Below, one piece after another: positions 14,437-26,031 of a DNA stretch of 64,000 bases (its first letter is position 1; the number at the start of each line of letters is the position of its first letter). The stretch spans positions 6,426,085 to 6,490,084 of the forward strand of contig JAQFVV010012396.1 in NCBI GenBank assembly GCA_028023455.1. The letters run 5' to 3'. This DNA is from Epiperipatus broadwayi. Lineage: Eukaryota > Onychophora > Udeonychophora > Euonychophora > Peripatidae. The position numbers were made by a program, and so were the translations under genes. The notes under the pieces were generated by a model. The model saw nothing but the letters and a program-made list of their open reading frames with translations. It ran no database searches and was not told the DNA's origin.

Positions 14437-14776
14437 ATATTGATTACTCTAGCTTACTGGGTGTGGCAATACGTATAGTAAGTTTTGCTGTTTTAATTGT
14501 AGAATCTTGCAAAGAATTCCATCTATGGGACATTTTCTAGATAATGATCTCCTTGAACAATTTCTAAGGGGAATTAATAGTGACAATTTAAGGCAACAAT
14601 TATTGCCCTTTATCAATTTAGACTACAGTGAAACCATAAAGTGTGGCATAACTTATGAACTCATGCTAGAGCAATTGGATAGGTTTGATAAATTCATTAA
14701 TAGCGAAAAAAAGTAAACAAAAGTCTGCAAAACATGTAAACCTGTAAAATAAGAAGTTACAAATGGCAATGATTGA

Positions 14777-15120
14777 ATGAATTACTGCAAAAAGTCATTT
14801 ATTTGTTTTTGCTGTGATAAAAATGGCCACAAGACCGGTAACTTCTTTCACAGGTATGATCAGTGTAAAATTTGCAAAAAAAAAAAAAGGAAAAAAAGAG
14901 GGCACATGGAAATAATGGGCAAGAAAAAAACTAATGTAACCAGTAATGAAATAAATTATAATCATACATTTCAGGGTCAGGAAAAGCAGTTTACCAACAT
15001 TAAAAAAAATGTTGATACCTGATGATGATAAAATAAATCTGAAAATTAAAATGTATAATCAGCCTATATCCATGGAGGTAGACAGCAGCCCACAATTGAT
15101 ATACTGTAACTTTGAAGAAT
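14777..15120 (+). pseudogene. Gypsy zinc knuckles and protease remnant
   Basis: The first part reads CFCCDKNGHKTGN followed by CKICKK, matching the paired Cys-His knuckles of Mag-like nucleocapsids that bind RNA, with the last cysteine of the first knuckle lost. A lysine-rich run after the second CxxC comes from an A-rich tract. Near 15075 the frame reads MEVDSSPQL where the aspartic protease should have D-T/S-G, so the catalytic motif is damaged. Confidence 0.55.
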
Positions 15121-15143
15121 AAACAAATCTTTGTAATAACTAA

Positions 15144-15353
15144 ATGGATCTGAAAGCATTAGATGTGAAGAGTATCACTATCAAAATTAAAGGTGCAGTT
15201 AAAGCTTTAGTATATACAGTACATGTCCCCATCAACCCCCTAGTCAGCTGTGAATCGTTCAGAAAGTTAGGAATCAAATTTACATTAGTGAAAAAGATTA
15301 AGATTGAAAAAGAAATGGAAAATAAATTTCCTAGCTTGTTTAGGGAGCACTAG
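15144..15353 (+). pseudogene. Gypsy protease C-terminus to RT linker
   Basis: Residues 1-50 fit the C-terminal beta strands of the retropepsin fold and the segment that normally ends in a GRDWL-like motif (here SFRKLGIKF). The end, EMENKFPSLFREH, matches the FPxVF segment before gypsy reverse transcriptase. It is followed by a stop and a short degenerate continuation to about 15480. Confidence 0.5.
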
Positions 15354-15500
15354 GGAAAATTAAAACGATGCTTGTATCATTAAAAGTAAGCATGGAGATG
15401 CTACCTACAATCCGTAAACCACAAAAAGTTCTATTCCTGTTCTCTTTAGTCATTAGAACAATTTGTAAGTGCCATTATGAAAAAGACATTAAGACGTGAA

Positions 15501-16030
15501 ATTTAATTTAAACCAATTAAAAGTAAAAATAAGGTCTCTCACTTTTTTAAATTTACAAAAAACTGATGATTGTGCTATTTTTGCCTATTAAATGGTGATG
15601 AAAATAATGTTTTCAAAATTTTGACTGCAACATAAAAACTTTTTTTGGCTTAGTAATTAATGCTCAGAAATATGGGCGTTTTATTTGCCAGTGATCAAGG
15701 GAAAATATTCATAAAGTTTTGACTTAAGTGGATTAACAACTTGAAAATATGAATCAATTTAAACATGATGAATTTTTTAAATAGAAATAAGATATAGACT
15801 CCATTATCCTATTGTTGAATAACGAATTAAAAGATATATTTTATCATGCAAATACCGTTATAACAATTAAATTTGTTATATATATATATAGGATAATTAT
15901 TTTCTCCATTTTATTATAAGAAAGTGAAATCCTGACCTGCTATCACATTATATAAAAGTACTACAGAAATTTCATTTAAGAATTCTCTCTTAGATGCTAA
16001 AAAGACTATAATTCAATAGCTAGGAAAAAT
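15501..16030. other. AT-rich spacer
   Basis: No gene supported. A short (TA)n run lies at about 15878-15892. Confidence 0.5.
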
Positions 16031-16318
16031 CCACTATGCAGGAAAGATTATAAAATTATAACTATTTTACAGATTTACAGCTCAGCACTGCTTTCGATCA
16101 GGCTGATCATATTCACAGCACTAACTATCTTAGTGCTATAAATATGAAGCAGTGCTAAGCCATAAATCTATAAAGTAGTTATAATTTTATAATATTTCCT
16201 GCATAGTGGGCCTTCCCTATCTCAGTGCTATGAAAATGACCAGCCTGGTTGAAAGCAATGCTAAGCTGTAAATCTGTAAAGTAGTTATAATTTTATAATC
16301 TTTCCTGCATAATGAACC
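16031..16318. mobile_element. Foldback repeat with three arms
   Basis: Begins CCACTATGCAGGAAAG. Its left arm (about 16031-16125) is complementary to two tandem right arms, ending near 16210 and 16318 respectively, each containing GTAGTTATAATTTTATAAT and TTTCCTGCAT. No hammerhead core is recognisable. The left-right-right layout resembles the hammerhead-bearing element at 41896-42819 but the sequence is unrelated. Probably a MITE-like element. Confidence 0.55.
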
Positions 16319-16934
16319 TTCCTTATATTATCAAATTACTAATAAATAAGAGAAGAAATAAAAGATAGATTAAGTTAAAAAGATTATAGTAAGATCGTAA
16401 TATCAATTGTATAAACTTCAACTTGCTGAACTTTTATTGGATTGGGAATATAAAGCAAATTAACATTAATAGGCTTTAAAAATGGCTTTATGGTGCATGT
16501 GAACATAATTATAGTTCATTGATTAGTTTATATAGTAATAAATATATTTTATATTTTATTAGACTTAACATATTTGTTTATAAGTAATTGCTTATGATCA
16601 ATATTTTATACTAACTACAGTGTGCATTTTTTATTAGATCGAAATAATTTGTGCACATAAATCAAGTAAAAAATATATTTAACAATATAGTTTAATTAAT
16701 ACAGTAGATAATGTAATAAAAATTTATTATATATAGTAATAATATAGTTTTATTTAACAAAACTAACATATGTTTAATGCCTTATTGATAATGATAAAAA
16801 TAAATAAAAATGAAAAATTTATTCTCATAAAACATATAATGGTACTTTAGTATTAAAGCTGCAATGTAGAGGAAATAGGAGGCCTTTTCACACCCACAAT
16901 AAATGTGAATGCCATGACAATGCAATTTTTTTTT
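16319..16934. other. AT-rich spacer
   Basis: No gene or clear repeat seen. Confidence 0.5.
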
Positions 16935-17205
16935 TTGTAAAAACTTCGACATTTTCAGTTATTGTCTAGATTTCTTTCTGACAAGAGCCAAGATAAATAA
17001 AAATGTAATAAAAGTTAATAATTAATATGTATTTTATTTTATTTTTTTGTACTTTTGGTTTAATTTTTTTTTTATAATACTTTGACATTTTCAGTTATTG
17101 TCTAGATTTCTTTCTGACAAGAGCCAGGATAAATAAAAACATAATAAAAGACTAATAATTAATATGTATTTTATTTTATTTTTGTACTTTTGACTTAATT
17201 TCTTT
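16935..17205. repeat. Two-copy tandem repeat, 136-bp unit
   Basis: The block GACATTTTCAGTTATTGTCT starts at 16948 and again at 17084, and the similarity continues through TTTGTACTTTTG at the end of each unit. The copies differ at few positions, so the duplication is fairly recent. Confidence 0.8.
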
Positions 17206-17539
17206 ATTAAAAAAAAAAACCACATTTATTAGCACTTCTCTGAAAACATACTTTGCAATAACGTGGTACATTTTCAGAGCTAAAATTTTTACAGATCTCT
17301 ATTTTCTGTGGTAATAGTACAATATATGTAAAAACTTTGGTTTTAACATGTAAATTTCTGTTATATATTACATGATAATTGTTGTAGAAATATAGTTAAT
17401 GTATTTTTATCCAAACTACATAAAAATCAAAATCATTTACTGTTTGTTTGGTGTACATTTAAACTACTTTTTTGATTAATGGCATCATTATTGTAATGTC
17501 ACAAATCACATTTTATTTTTTATTTTAAATATCATTCTT

Positions 17540-17665
17540 AAAAGTTATTAGTGTGGAAAGTCACTTTTTTTTTAAACTTGTTAATGTTAAAAGTCATACA
17601 TATTTATGAAAGTTGCATTTTTTAAAAAAACTTGTTAATGTTGAAAGTCATAGATATTTGAATGC
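17540..17665. repeat. Short tandem duplication
   Basis: AACTTGTTAATGTT followed by AAAGTCATA occurs at about 17576 and 17629, with similar flanks before each. Unit is about 53 bp. Confidence 0.6.
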
Positions 17666-17734
17666 ATTTGTTATTAAAAATGATCTATATATTTATTATG
17701 TTTTACTATTTTTTTAACTTTTATTTATTTTTAG

Positions 17735-17962
17735 TCCTGCAACATGGAGCATGTATTCGACCACTTCCTGATAACTTTGTAATTCTTGCCAAAATACTAT
17801 GTACAAGATCAGTGTACACATTTTTTTTTTGCTGAAAAAGTTATGTACAATATATGTGTACACATTATTTTGGTCAGATCACAAGATTACAAAGTTATCC
17901 ACAGATTGATACGAATGTGAACAAGTGCAATAGGTCTAGTACATGCTCCGTGTTGCAGCTTT
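17735..17962. mobile_element. Imperfect inverted-repeat element
   Basis: CTGCAACATGGAGCATGTA at about 17737 is complementary to TACATGCTCCGTGTTGCAG at about 17940. Inside, GATAACTTTGTAAT and CCAAAATA also have inverted partners. It is about 225 bp with no coding capacity, MITE-like. Flanking TTTAGT/TTTAAT is a weak candidate target duplication. Confidence 0.5.
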
Positions 17963-19234
17963 AATACTAAAGTAGCAAAAAACAGCTATGTTAAATGAAT
18001 GTATATGATATACTGGAGAAAACTATGCATTTGGTGCATGCAATATCAGCAGTTCATTCCAAGGTCAAGAAACATGTACATCAAATGCAGTCTAATCGTT
18101 AGTGCTTCAGTATAAAAATTTTGTGTGCAGATGTATCTTCTCCATGTGCTAATATTTTAAGTGCTGTGTGTGTGCACTAGTGCACACCTTAGAGGTAACA
18201 CTGCTTATGACCATATGCATATTAATTGTGCTTGTTATTAAATCAATTTATAAGAATTGAATTGTTATAGTAATCATTATTACAATTAAAGTAAGTAAAC
18301 TAAAGCTATTGTTTCTTACTATTAAATTCATAATTGCTATAAAAAATTTAATAATTCATAACATTATCATTTATAATTTATTTAAATTCCATTAGATATG
18401 TATAAATGATAAAAAACTGACATTTTTTGTTTCCCTTTTTATCTGTATAATCAAAGTAATTCAATAATGATGTAGCAGTAAGTTATTCATTTATTCTCAT
18501 ATATATTAAAACTTTTCATTTTTGCTTAATTGCTTTTAAAGCATATCACATTACCTTAGTTAAAATTTCTTATTCATTGTATATATTTATTATTATATTG
18601 TTTAATTAAACAAATTATTGTAATATTTTTTTATTAACTAATAATTAAAGATTTATAAATGTATATATTTATTAGTTCTTTAATGTAAACTTAGGGGTAG
18701 CAAAGATAACTGTGCATTGGTGTGCTATTAAATCATATCACTTGAACACTATTAGTAGCAGTTTATTGTTCACTGTCATACTCCAATTTATTTTAGCAAC
18801 AGGTATAATTATATGATTTTAAGAAAATTATGAATATTTTTTGGCACTATCTTCTACAAAAAAAGCTGTCAAAATGAGATTGCCTTTAGGAATTTTAAAG
18901 AAATCCTGCCCGTATGAATATAAAATTTCATTCATCAATAGTATTTCATCTTTCTATTAAAAATAGCTACATACGCATATTTTCTAACAACAACTATCTT
19001 AATATCTGGGTTGATTATTGTCTCACTATTTGAAAAAACATCTAAATTACTTAGAAATTCTTTGAGTGCTGAAAAAAACCATTTCACAAGAGAATTTTTA
19101 TTGCTTTGTTTTAATTCAAAACTTTTACAAGCAATAGAAATCAGTCCAATGTATCAATTTTCAATTTAGAGAACTAGTAAACCTCTGTTACTATGTCCAA
19201 CTTGAAAAATATTGTAGGTATCTGGGCTGTTGCT
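17963..19234. other. AT-rich spacer
   Basis: No gene supported. A perfect 18-bp palindrome GTGTGCACTAGTGCACAC sits at 18170-18187. Confidence 0.5.
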
Positions 19235-19491
19235 GATGTTATCATTGTCAATCATTATCACTGCAGGATGAAGGTATCTCCAAGTTCAATGCACCTTTTC
19301 TAATATCTAGCCTTTCTTCTCCACATCACACCATATACTTTCTTATTTTATTCATCCATCTTACATGTGGTCTCTTTCTGGGTCTTTTACAATCTCTTGG
19401 AATCCAGTTTAAGATTTCAATTGTCCATCTATTATCTCTTCTAAAAATATGTCCAGCCCAACTCCACTTCAGTCTTTTAATTCTTTCAATG

Positions 19492-20849
19492 TCAGTAATA
19501 CATGTTTGTTCTCTTACACATACATTGCATTTTCAATCTTTTCTTGTTACTCCAACATGCATGTCTCAATATTTTTTGAGTGGTCTGGAATCTCTGTATT
19601 GCTCTTTTATTAATTGTCCAAGTCTCGGATCCATAAGTAAGAACTGGTAAAATATATTTATTAAAAACCTTTCTTTTCAAACACATAGGCATATTTCATT
19701 TTAATATTATTTCTACCAAAAGCACTTCAACCAAGTTTAATTCTATGATTAATTTCATCCATTATGTTTCCATCTGTACTAATCATTAATTTCTTCTAAC
19801 TCATCATAATCAATCTTTATTTTCATCTTTTGAGAAAATCCATTGGACATTTTTTTTTTTTTTAATATTTACCTTTGGTTCTACTTTCTTACTTTCATCT
19901 GATAACTCTTGCAAATTTCCTGAAGCTCTAAAGCATTTTCTGTAAAAACAACTACATCATCTGCAAAATTTAAATGATATGAATAATCTATATTTACTTT
20001 TATTCCTTTAGCTTCCCATTTTAATCCACAAAATACTTCTTACAGGCTTCTGTAAAAAGTTTTGGAGATATGGAGTCACTCTCTTTTATACCATTCTCAA
20101 TGTTAAAATTCCTAATATCATTATGTAATCTAATTGCTGCTGTTGCATTTTTGTAAATATTTTTCAGAATATGACAATGTCCTGGATCTATACCTTGATT
20201 ATGCAATGCTTTAATCACTGAATAAATGTTTATAGAATCAAATGCCTTTTCCTAATCTATAAATCCAAAGCATAATGGCAACTCATATTCACTGGTCTTT
20301 TCTATAACTTCTCGTAATACTCGGATATGATCTACTATACTGAAACCACTTTTAAATCAGTTTGTTCTCTTGGTTGATTGAAATCCAATGTTCTCTATAG
20401 ATGAGTTGTAATTATCTTGGTAAACATTTTGTATAAAACTGATAAAAGACTGAAAGGTCTATAATTTCTAATATCTTCTTTACCACCCTTTTTAAATATT
20501 AATATTAATACTGCATTTTTCCAATCATCTGGTACATCTTATTTAGATATTTGGTATATAACTTTGCCAAATTTTTCTCTATTTCTTCACCTGCTTCTTT
20601 TAATATATTGATTATAATTTCATCATTATCTGGAGCTTTTTCCTTCTTCATAAATTTAATTTCATGTCTCACTTCTTCATTTAAAATTCTGGGCAACTCA
20701 GAAGATATAGTACATGTAGGAGGTACTTGTTCTTTATTATTATATAATCCTTGATAGAACTCTTGTACCCATTTCATATTGTCAATTCTCTTTTCAGTAA
20801 TAGTTTCAACTTTTTTTCTTATTGCAGATATATTTTCTACCAATACCAA
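19492..20849 (-). pseudogene. RTE reverse transcriptase domain
   Basis: In order from high to low coordinates: the pre-RT segment (LPRILNEEVRHEIKFMKKEK, 20640-20700); the YRP-containing finger region near 20460; an EKAFDSI motif A near 20240; KNIYKNATAAIRLHN and the SPKLF motif B at 20040-20170; HLNFADDVVVF motif C near 19960; and the C-terminal LTYGSETWTINKRAIQRFQT segment at 19600-19650. The catalytic FADD is intact, but stops and frameshifts separate the blocks. Confidence 0.8.
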
Positions 20850-21074
20850 AATATTTTTTTTTACATTCTTGAGACTTTTATTCTCTCCTAAAGCTTCCCT
20901 TGCTAGTTCACAATTATACTTTTTTATATTATCAATTCTTTTTCACACTATTTTACAAAATTTGAGATATTCAATCCTTTTTAAAGCATCGTTTTTATAC
21001 ATCTTCATATTTCTTCTTTTCTTTATAAATTCTCTAGTCTCAGTAGAAACTTTATTGGCCAATTGTTGCTTTTT

Positions 21075-21897
21075 TTAATCAGCTGTCTTTGTTGCAGTTT
21101 TTAAAAGGGTATCGGTTATTTTTCTATTAATTTCATTCAAATCTGAATCATGTTCTAATTCTCCTAATACTTGAAACTGATTTGTAAGTTCTAATTTAAA
21201 TTCATTAGAATGTTTCTGAAGATTAAGAATATCAACTGTAAATAGTGTTTTTCTTAATAATTTTTGTCTCTCTAGTTTTGCATTAACACATATCTTACCT
21301 CTTGCTAATCTTTGATCATTTCCTGTGTTAAATTTATTAAAAACATTAAAATCCTGAAATATGTATCTTATGTCAGTCAAAATATAATCCAATTCTGCTG
21401 TACCTTCATTTGGATGCTTCCATGTCCATTTCCTTTGACATTTTTTCAAAAAAAGAATTCATAATATAAAGTTTTTCTTTTTCTGCAAACTCCTCAAGTC
21501 TATGTTCTTTCTCATTTCTATTACTATAACCAAAATTACCTTTAGCACTTTCATCTTTCATTTGTTTACCAATTCTAACATTAAAGTTTTCCATTATAAT
21601 TTTAAAATGTTGTTTGGTCTAATCAACAGTCTTTTGCAAATCTATATAAAAATCTTCTACTATTTAATCACTATGAGAACTTGTTGGGTCATAAACCTGA
21701 ATTATCTGCTATTAAATTGAATAACTAATTTTGCTACTCTGTCTGATATACCATTAATCTCCACAATGTTGTTCTTCCACTTTTTATTTATAATGAATTC
21801 TACTCCACTTGTATTTCCATTATTAGTGCCTTTGTAGTAGAATACATCTCAACTTTTTAAATAAATACACTCTTCATCTTTTCTTCTAACTTCACTA
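21075..21897 (-). pseudogene. RTE endonuclease domain, catalytic motif lost
   Basis: Endonuclease blocks are recognisable: KKWKNNIVEI near 21780, SNRNEKEHRLEEFAEKEKLY near 21500, and WTWKHPNEGTAELDYILTD at 21370-21430. The normally invariant SDHR motif reads NDQR (in GNDQRLARGK, near 21310). The catalytic His and the Ser are therefore replaced, and GDFNARIG is degraded to ENFNVRIG. This copy could not nick DNA even if its frame were open. Confidence 0.75.
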
Positions 21898-24570
21898 ATA
21901 TATCCCCTAGGATATCTAAAATATATTGCCTTCTTTTTTAATTTTAATATTTTTGATAAGTTGGAAATATATTTTAAAAAAATAAAATAAAAAGAAATCT
22001 TTATAACAATTACACAATAGCATGAAAGTTTGTACCAAATTGATTTGTATGTTTCAAATTCAAATTATTTTATATTGTTTGCATATTTACAAATTCTGAA
22101 TAATTAATGATTACTACATAATGTTTCCTACTATAAATACATTAGCATATCAGGAAATGCATGTAAAAACAGTCCTCAAAAATATTTATACCACAATTTA
22201 TGCCACAGAGAAGAAAAAAGTAAAAACATGATTTGGGGGGGGGGGGGATTCGTTTGATGATACCAAATTTACCCAGAAACAAAAACATAAAGTTAATGAC
22301 ATTATTTGCATTTTTTAACATAGGTCATTTTACAAAAATATGGGAATGTAACATTCATTCATTATGCATTGTGGTGTACAAGGTGCACATATCTTTACAA
22401 TGAAAACTACAGAAGGCATACTAGTGCAATTATCAATAAATTCTGTCTTTTCCCAAAGACTTTATCATGTGTTGGAAGTGTTTGAATTCAGTCATTTATA
22501 GTTAAAATCTGCAAAGCGCATGTGCAACAGCTTAATGCTGTTTAGCTATTACAGTTTATAAAACTTCGCGCTATATAAAATAATTGATTTATTTAAATAA
22601 ATTAGAATCTAAAAGGCAGAGATAAAAAGATAATGGATAATAAAAACTACATCGAAACATAATTATTAATGAAACAACAAGCAAGTTTATAACACAATAA
22701 TTGAAGATTTATAAATAATAATCATTTTCACCATGATTTTAAAAGGGAGGAAAGGGAAAAATTGATGAAAATAACCATGCTTAATTCTAATGTTTTTTCT
22801 GTTTATATTACTTAAAACATGATAATGTGACTAAATTCAAATGTAATTGAATGAAAAAAGAAAAAGTGTAACCCAAATGTTAATAAAAGACCTTTCAAGT
22901 CTAAAAATATTTATACCTCCATCAAAATAGTAATAATATTTCAATGTAAAAATATATAAACCCATGTTCACATATATTTACATAAAAAATGTTAAAAGGG
23001 ATCATTAATTTTTTTATCAACTTTAAATCATCTTAATAATATAAACAGCTTATATTACAGATCCATACATTTGAGATGCTAGGATAAATTGTGTTAAAAA
23101 CATAAAAAGTGTTTTTAATTAATGTTGGGTTTTCTCTATCTAGTCTTCGATTAATGGAAATGACAATCACTTTTTATCCATAAGAAAGTATTTTATAATA
23201 TCTGGATGCACAAACAATATTTAGTGCAAGTATATGTAACTCATTTTTACATTACAGCTGCTTTATTTAAAGCAATGTTTTGACTCATACAGCCAGGTAA
23301 CTAAATCCTGACTGCTTTTTATTAATGCAAGACAGAGGCAGACGCAGAGTTGAAAATTCCAGTATCGATTCTCAACTAAAATAAAGTAAATTTTAAAAAA
23401 ATCTTTTTAGATGATTAAACAGAAATGATTTCAGCTTACCCTAGGGGATCTAATATTCTACATCTATTATTATCTTATCTTGATAATAAGATTTATCTTC
23501 ATTATCTTAGATAATCCCTTGATTTTTATTGGCTTTCCCTGAATTAAATACTACTTTATAATTCTAAAAAGTGCTAGAAAATTTGAATTTTGTAAATAGT
23601 GATTTAACTAAATTTCAAAAGTAAAGAAAAAATAGCTGTCTCCTCTAAATAAGAAAATACACATAAGATGTATATGTTTAGAAAATCCAAAGTTTTATAT
23701 CCAAGAATATTAATTTAATTTTCATTTACTCTACTTTCTTTGTAAATTGCAATGTGAGTAGAAATAATAAAAATAAATACTGAATGTTGTTGTTTTTTTA
23801 CTAAATATTGGTTCCTGCATTGTGGAAAATTGTATTTAATGTGAACTCTCCTTAATAAAAATTTAAACAGTGCTTTCAGGTTGCAGTTTACAGTATGGTT
23901 AGGATTTAAATTGATACAATTTTTTATAATGAAATTATTTTTCAGAGGAAGAAAGTTTAGTAGAATAAGTAGACAATTACACGTTGTATTGGGAAGGTAG
24001 ATCATTAAGTAAAAGAAGATTGCATGATGTTGAATGTGGTATGATATCAAACTCTGTATTGTTTAATTTTAGAATTTTTAGATGTATTAATAAAAAGGTA
24101 TAATAAAAATAAAATTGTTCTATACATTAGTACCTATGTGCATTTTATCAATACTTATAGCTCACATTTAGATTTTTTTAAAATTCAAAGAAATCTCTTA
24201 TTTCTTGTTGAATATTACTATATCAAAGTCATTAAAAGATTACAAAAATTTTCATTGGATCTTTTAAAGTAAGTGTTATTAAGAATTATAAACTATAAAT
24301 TAAATTAAGTGTATTGGCTTTGTGAGGTGAATAAATTGTTGTTATTGAATTGGCACACAACATATTGAGTTGATTATCACAAATGCTTTAAATAAATAAA
24401 TAAAATCATTATAAAATAACTTGGATGCATTCATTCTTAAAGCAATAGTATTTTATTAATTATGTTATTATAGAGAATTTGAACATAAACTTTCAACGCC
24501 TCCCCCCAGTTATCTACTCTATCTCATACAACTAATATACATAACCGCACATGTGAAAAAGATATATGTA
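21898..24570. other. Gene-free AT-rich DNA
   Basis: Contains a G run at about 22235-22248, and at about 22443-22595 a diverged third copy of the 4974-5455 repeat (GCAAAGCGCATGTGCAAC). A 111-codon open frame at 23715-24050 (minus) has no recognisable domain and a composition like its flanks; I do not call it a gene. Confidence 0.5.
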
Positions 24571-24604
24571 TTTTGGGCTGAACCAGCATTCATCAGTTGG
24601 TCCA
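24568..24604 (-). ncRNA. Degenerate hammerhead-like motif, separate family
   Basis: Minus strand: CTGATGA (24590-24596), then a GCTG-GTT-CAGC stem II, then CAAAAT where GAAA is expected. Upstream GGACCAA is a possible stem I strand, but no clear complement follows. It differs in stem II from the other hammerhead motifs here. Penelope-type elements in animals often carry such motifs. No element boundaries are visible. Confidence 0.3.
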
Positions 24605-24611
24605 GATCATC

Positions 24612-24645
24612 ATCACACGCACACACACACATATATATATAATCA
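24612..24645. repeat. CA/TA microsatellite
   Basis: CACACACACAC followed by (AT)n, about 30 bp. Confidence 0.85.
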
Positions 24646-25409
24646 GTGCTTGATTTATATTAAGATAGATTGAAGACTGTCTATTAAAGTTTGATAATTT
24701 GCTATCTTAATATAAACAATTCCCTATAATTACATCTAAACTCCAGATATATAAATTATATTTGTATTCAAATATTATTAATTATAGTTATAAATGAAGC
24801 CAGAATCTAATATAATTATATGAAATGTACATTAGTATATTCCATATTTAAAATAATTGCATTAAAAATCATATTGATAAATCTTAGGAAATAATCACTG
24901 TTCTTGATATATTTCAATATTAAAATTGCTGATTTGATCTTCAAATTTGTTATATAACTGAGGCATGTAATTATTTTAAGAAATGTGTTGGGCATATGAT
25001 TGTCTCTATATTGTAAAGAGTTTACTCAGAAAAAAAAAGATTGATTCTCTAATGATGACTTAAAGAAAACGTGATAATCTCTGCTTAAAATGAATAGGGA
25101 GCTACATAATCAGTTTAAAAGTGGAAGCTTAAGAACTGTCAAGCAGATTTAAAAATAATTTATGGGTTAAAACTGCCAAAAAGATTGGAACATTTGCTGA
25201 CTGTGATAACATTAAATCTTTTTCAATTCATTAAAATAAGATAGTCCAATTAAATTTGTAAATGAGAGTTTTATATCATTTTTAAACTTAGCAAGAGATC
25301 AGATGACTGCTAGATATAATTGTTTTTCTGACTTATTTAAGAGAAACAGACATTACAACAACTTTTTTTAATCAAAAAATTAAAATATTGTACATATTGA
25401 TAGTTATTA
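24646..25409. other. AT-rich spacer
   Basis: No gene or repeat supported. Confidence 0.5.
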
Positions 25410-25563
25410 TGATATAAAATGTAAGCATCACATGTTCTGCACTTCCAATGCTTACATAAGCTGTGTAACAAACCCCCCATATAATTGTGCCATACAGTGC
25501 AAGCTATAATAATCAATGGAAGGAAGTAGCTTTGTGTATAAAATTCCAATCTAATGCCTATCT

Positions 25564-25607
25564 CTAGACTACTTTCTACCTTGTGTCTTCCATTAATGAA
25601 AAGCCTT
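25564..25607 (-). ncRNA. Decayed hammerhead motif, left arm of copy 3
   Basis: Minus strand: TTTTCATTAATGG in the place of CTCACTGATGA, then GACACAAGGT, GAAAG, TAGTC and TAGAG. Position and spacing match the other arms, but the core has several substitutions. Recognisable only by alignment with copy 2. Confidence 0.35.
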
Positions 25608-25991
25608 GAATCTGAGGGCATTATACCAATACCTTAGAATCCAATGCAATCCTCTAGCAGCCATCTTTTATCTTTTTTAGTTATCTTTAAAGCTATGGGC
25701 CCAAAATGGAAACACACAATATTTTCAATTGAAGCTTAATCATTTCTATAGTTGTATAGATGTAAACCCTCTTCAGTATTTATACACTTTGGTGTCTTGG
25801 GTTCTTTAATAACCATAGTTGCCATCATCTCAAGGGCAGGAAGAGTTGCATTGAATCCTAAGATCTAGGTGCAGTGCTCTCTGATCAAAGACTGCCTTTG
25901 GTCTTTAATAATCATAGTCACCACCATTCCTTGGACAGGAAAGATGCATTGGATTCTAAAATCTAAAAGCAGTGTAGACAGATTCAAAGCT

Positions 25992-26031
25992 CATCACTGA
26001 TGAATTTCACAAGCTAAAAACTAGTCTGGTA
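25992..26031 (+). ncRNA. Hammerhead ribozyme motif, right arm of copy 3
   Basis: Plus strand: CATCA then intact core CTGATGA (25997-26003), a decayed stem II ATTTCACAAGCT, AAAAAC instead of GAAAC, TAGTC and TGGTA. The CACAA loop matches the right-arm motif at 14397-14436. Confidence 0.4.

Larger units (their letters stand above)
14093..14495. mobile_element. Inverted hammerhead-bearing retroelement, copy 2
   Basis: A 403-bp insertion in gypsy gag between perfect 13-bp direct repeats ATTGTAGAATCTT (14080-14092 and 14496-14508). The outer arms, about 14130-14190 and 14440-14495, are near-perfect inverted repeats around TACGTATTGCCACAC. Each arm carries a hammerhead motif, one on each strand, both pointing outward from the centre. 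It encodes no protein. The long duplication fits reverse-transcriptase-driven insertion better than a DNA transposon. A related 722-bp copy lies at 25421-26142 and a fragment at about 27530-27625. Confidence 0.65.
13950..14714 (+). pseudogene. Gypsy gag capsid, split by an insertion
   Basis: The left part (about 13950-14092) encodes HFKE followed by SSYFNPHPSRYVIRLHFHNH and ends in KDCDCRI. The right part (from 14496) resumes with CRILQRIPSMGHFLDNDLLE and continues through LRGINSDNLRQQLLPF. Mag-clade capsids have this layout: a YNPKP-like segment, a helix, then DxxLRDRFVxGL. The overlap between the two parts is exactly the 13-bp target duplication, so the reading frame was intact when the insertion arrived. 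Later stops occur in the left part. Confidence 0.65.
13930..15500 (+). mobile_element. Ty3/gypsy (Mag-like) fragment, gag to start of RT
   Basis: A broken gypsy element without visible LTRs. Order: gag capsid part, interrupted by a hammerhead-bearing insertion; gag continued; zinc knuckles; protease remnant; and a tail with RKPQKV near 15415 that corresponds to the linker before the reverse transcriptase. It is related to, but clearly different from, the gypsy copies at 40345-46267 and 58256-64000. Many stops and frame changes make it inert. Confidence 0.65.
19235..21897 (-). mobile_element. RTE LINE, nearly full length, 5'-truncated
   Basis: Second copy of the RTE family, minus strand. Its 3' region near 19240-19290 keeps the ATC/GAT-rich tail and the CACTGCAGGATGAAGG block also seen at 28068. 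The 5' end is missing: homology to the family starts at the SEVRRK segment near 21890, leaving out the first ~40 codons and the leader. About 2.66 kb of an element usually just over 3 kb is present. Frames are broken throughout. Confidence 0.8.

Noticed and set aside
15019-15050. CTGATGATGATAAAA ... GAAAA resembling a hammerhead
   Set aside because: It lies between gypsy nucleocapsid and protease sequence and forms no stems.
23715-24050. 111-codon minus-strand frame as a gene
   Set aside because: Low-complexity residues, no motif, and no start or splice context.
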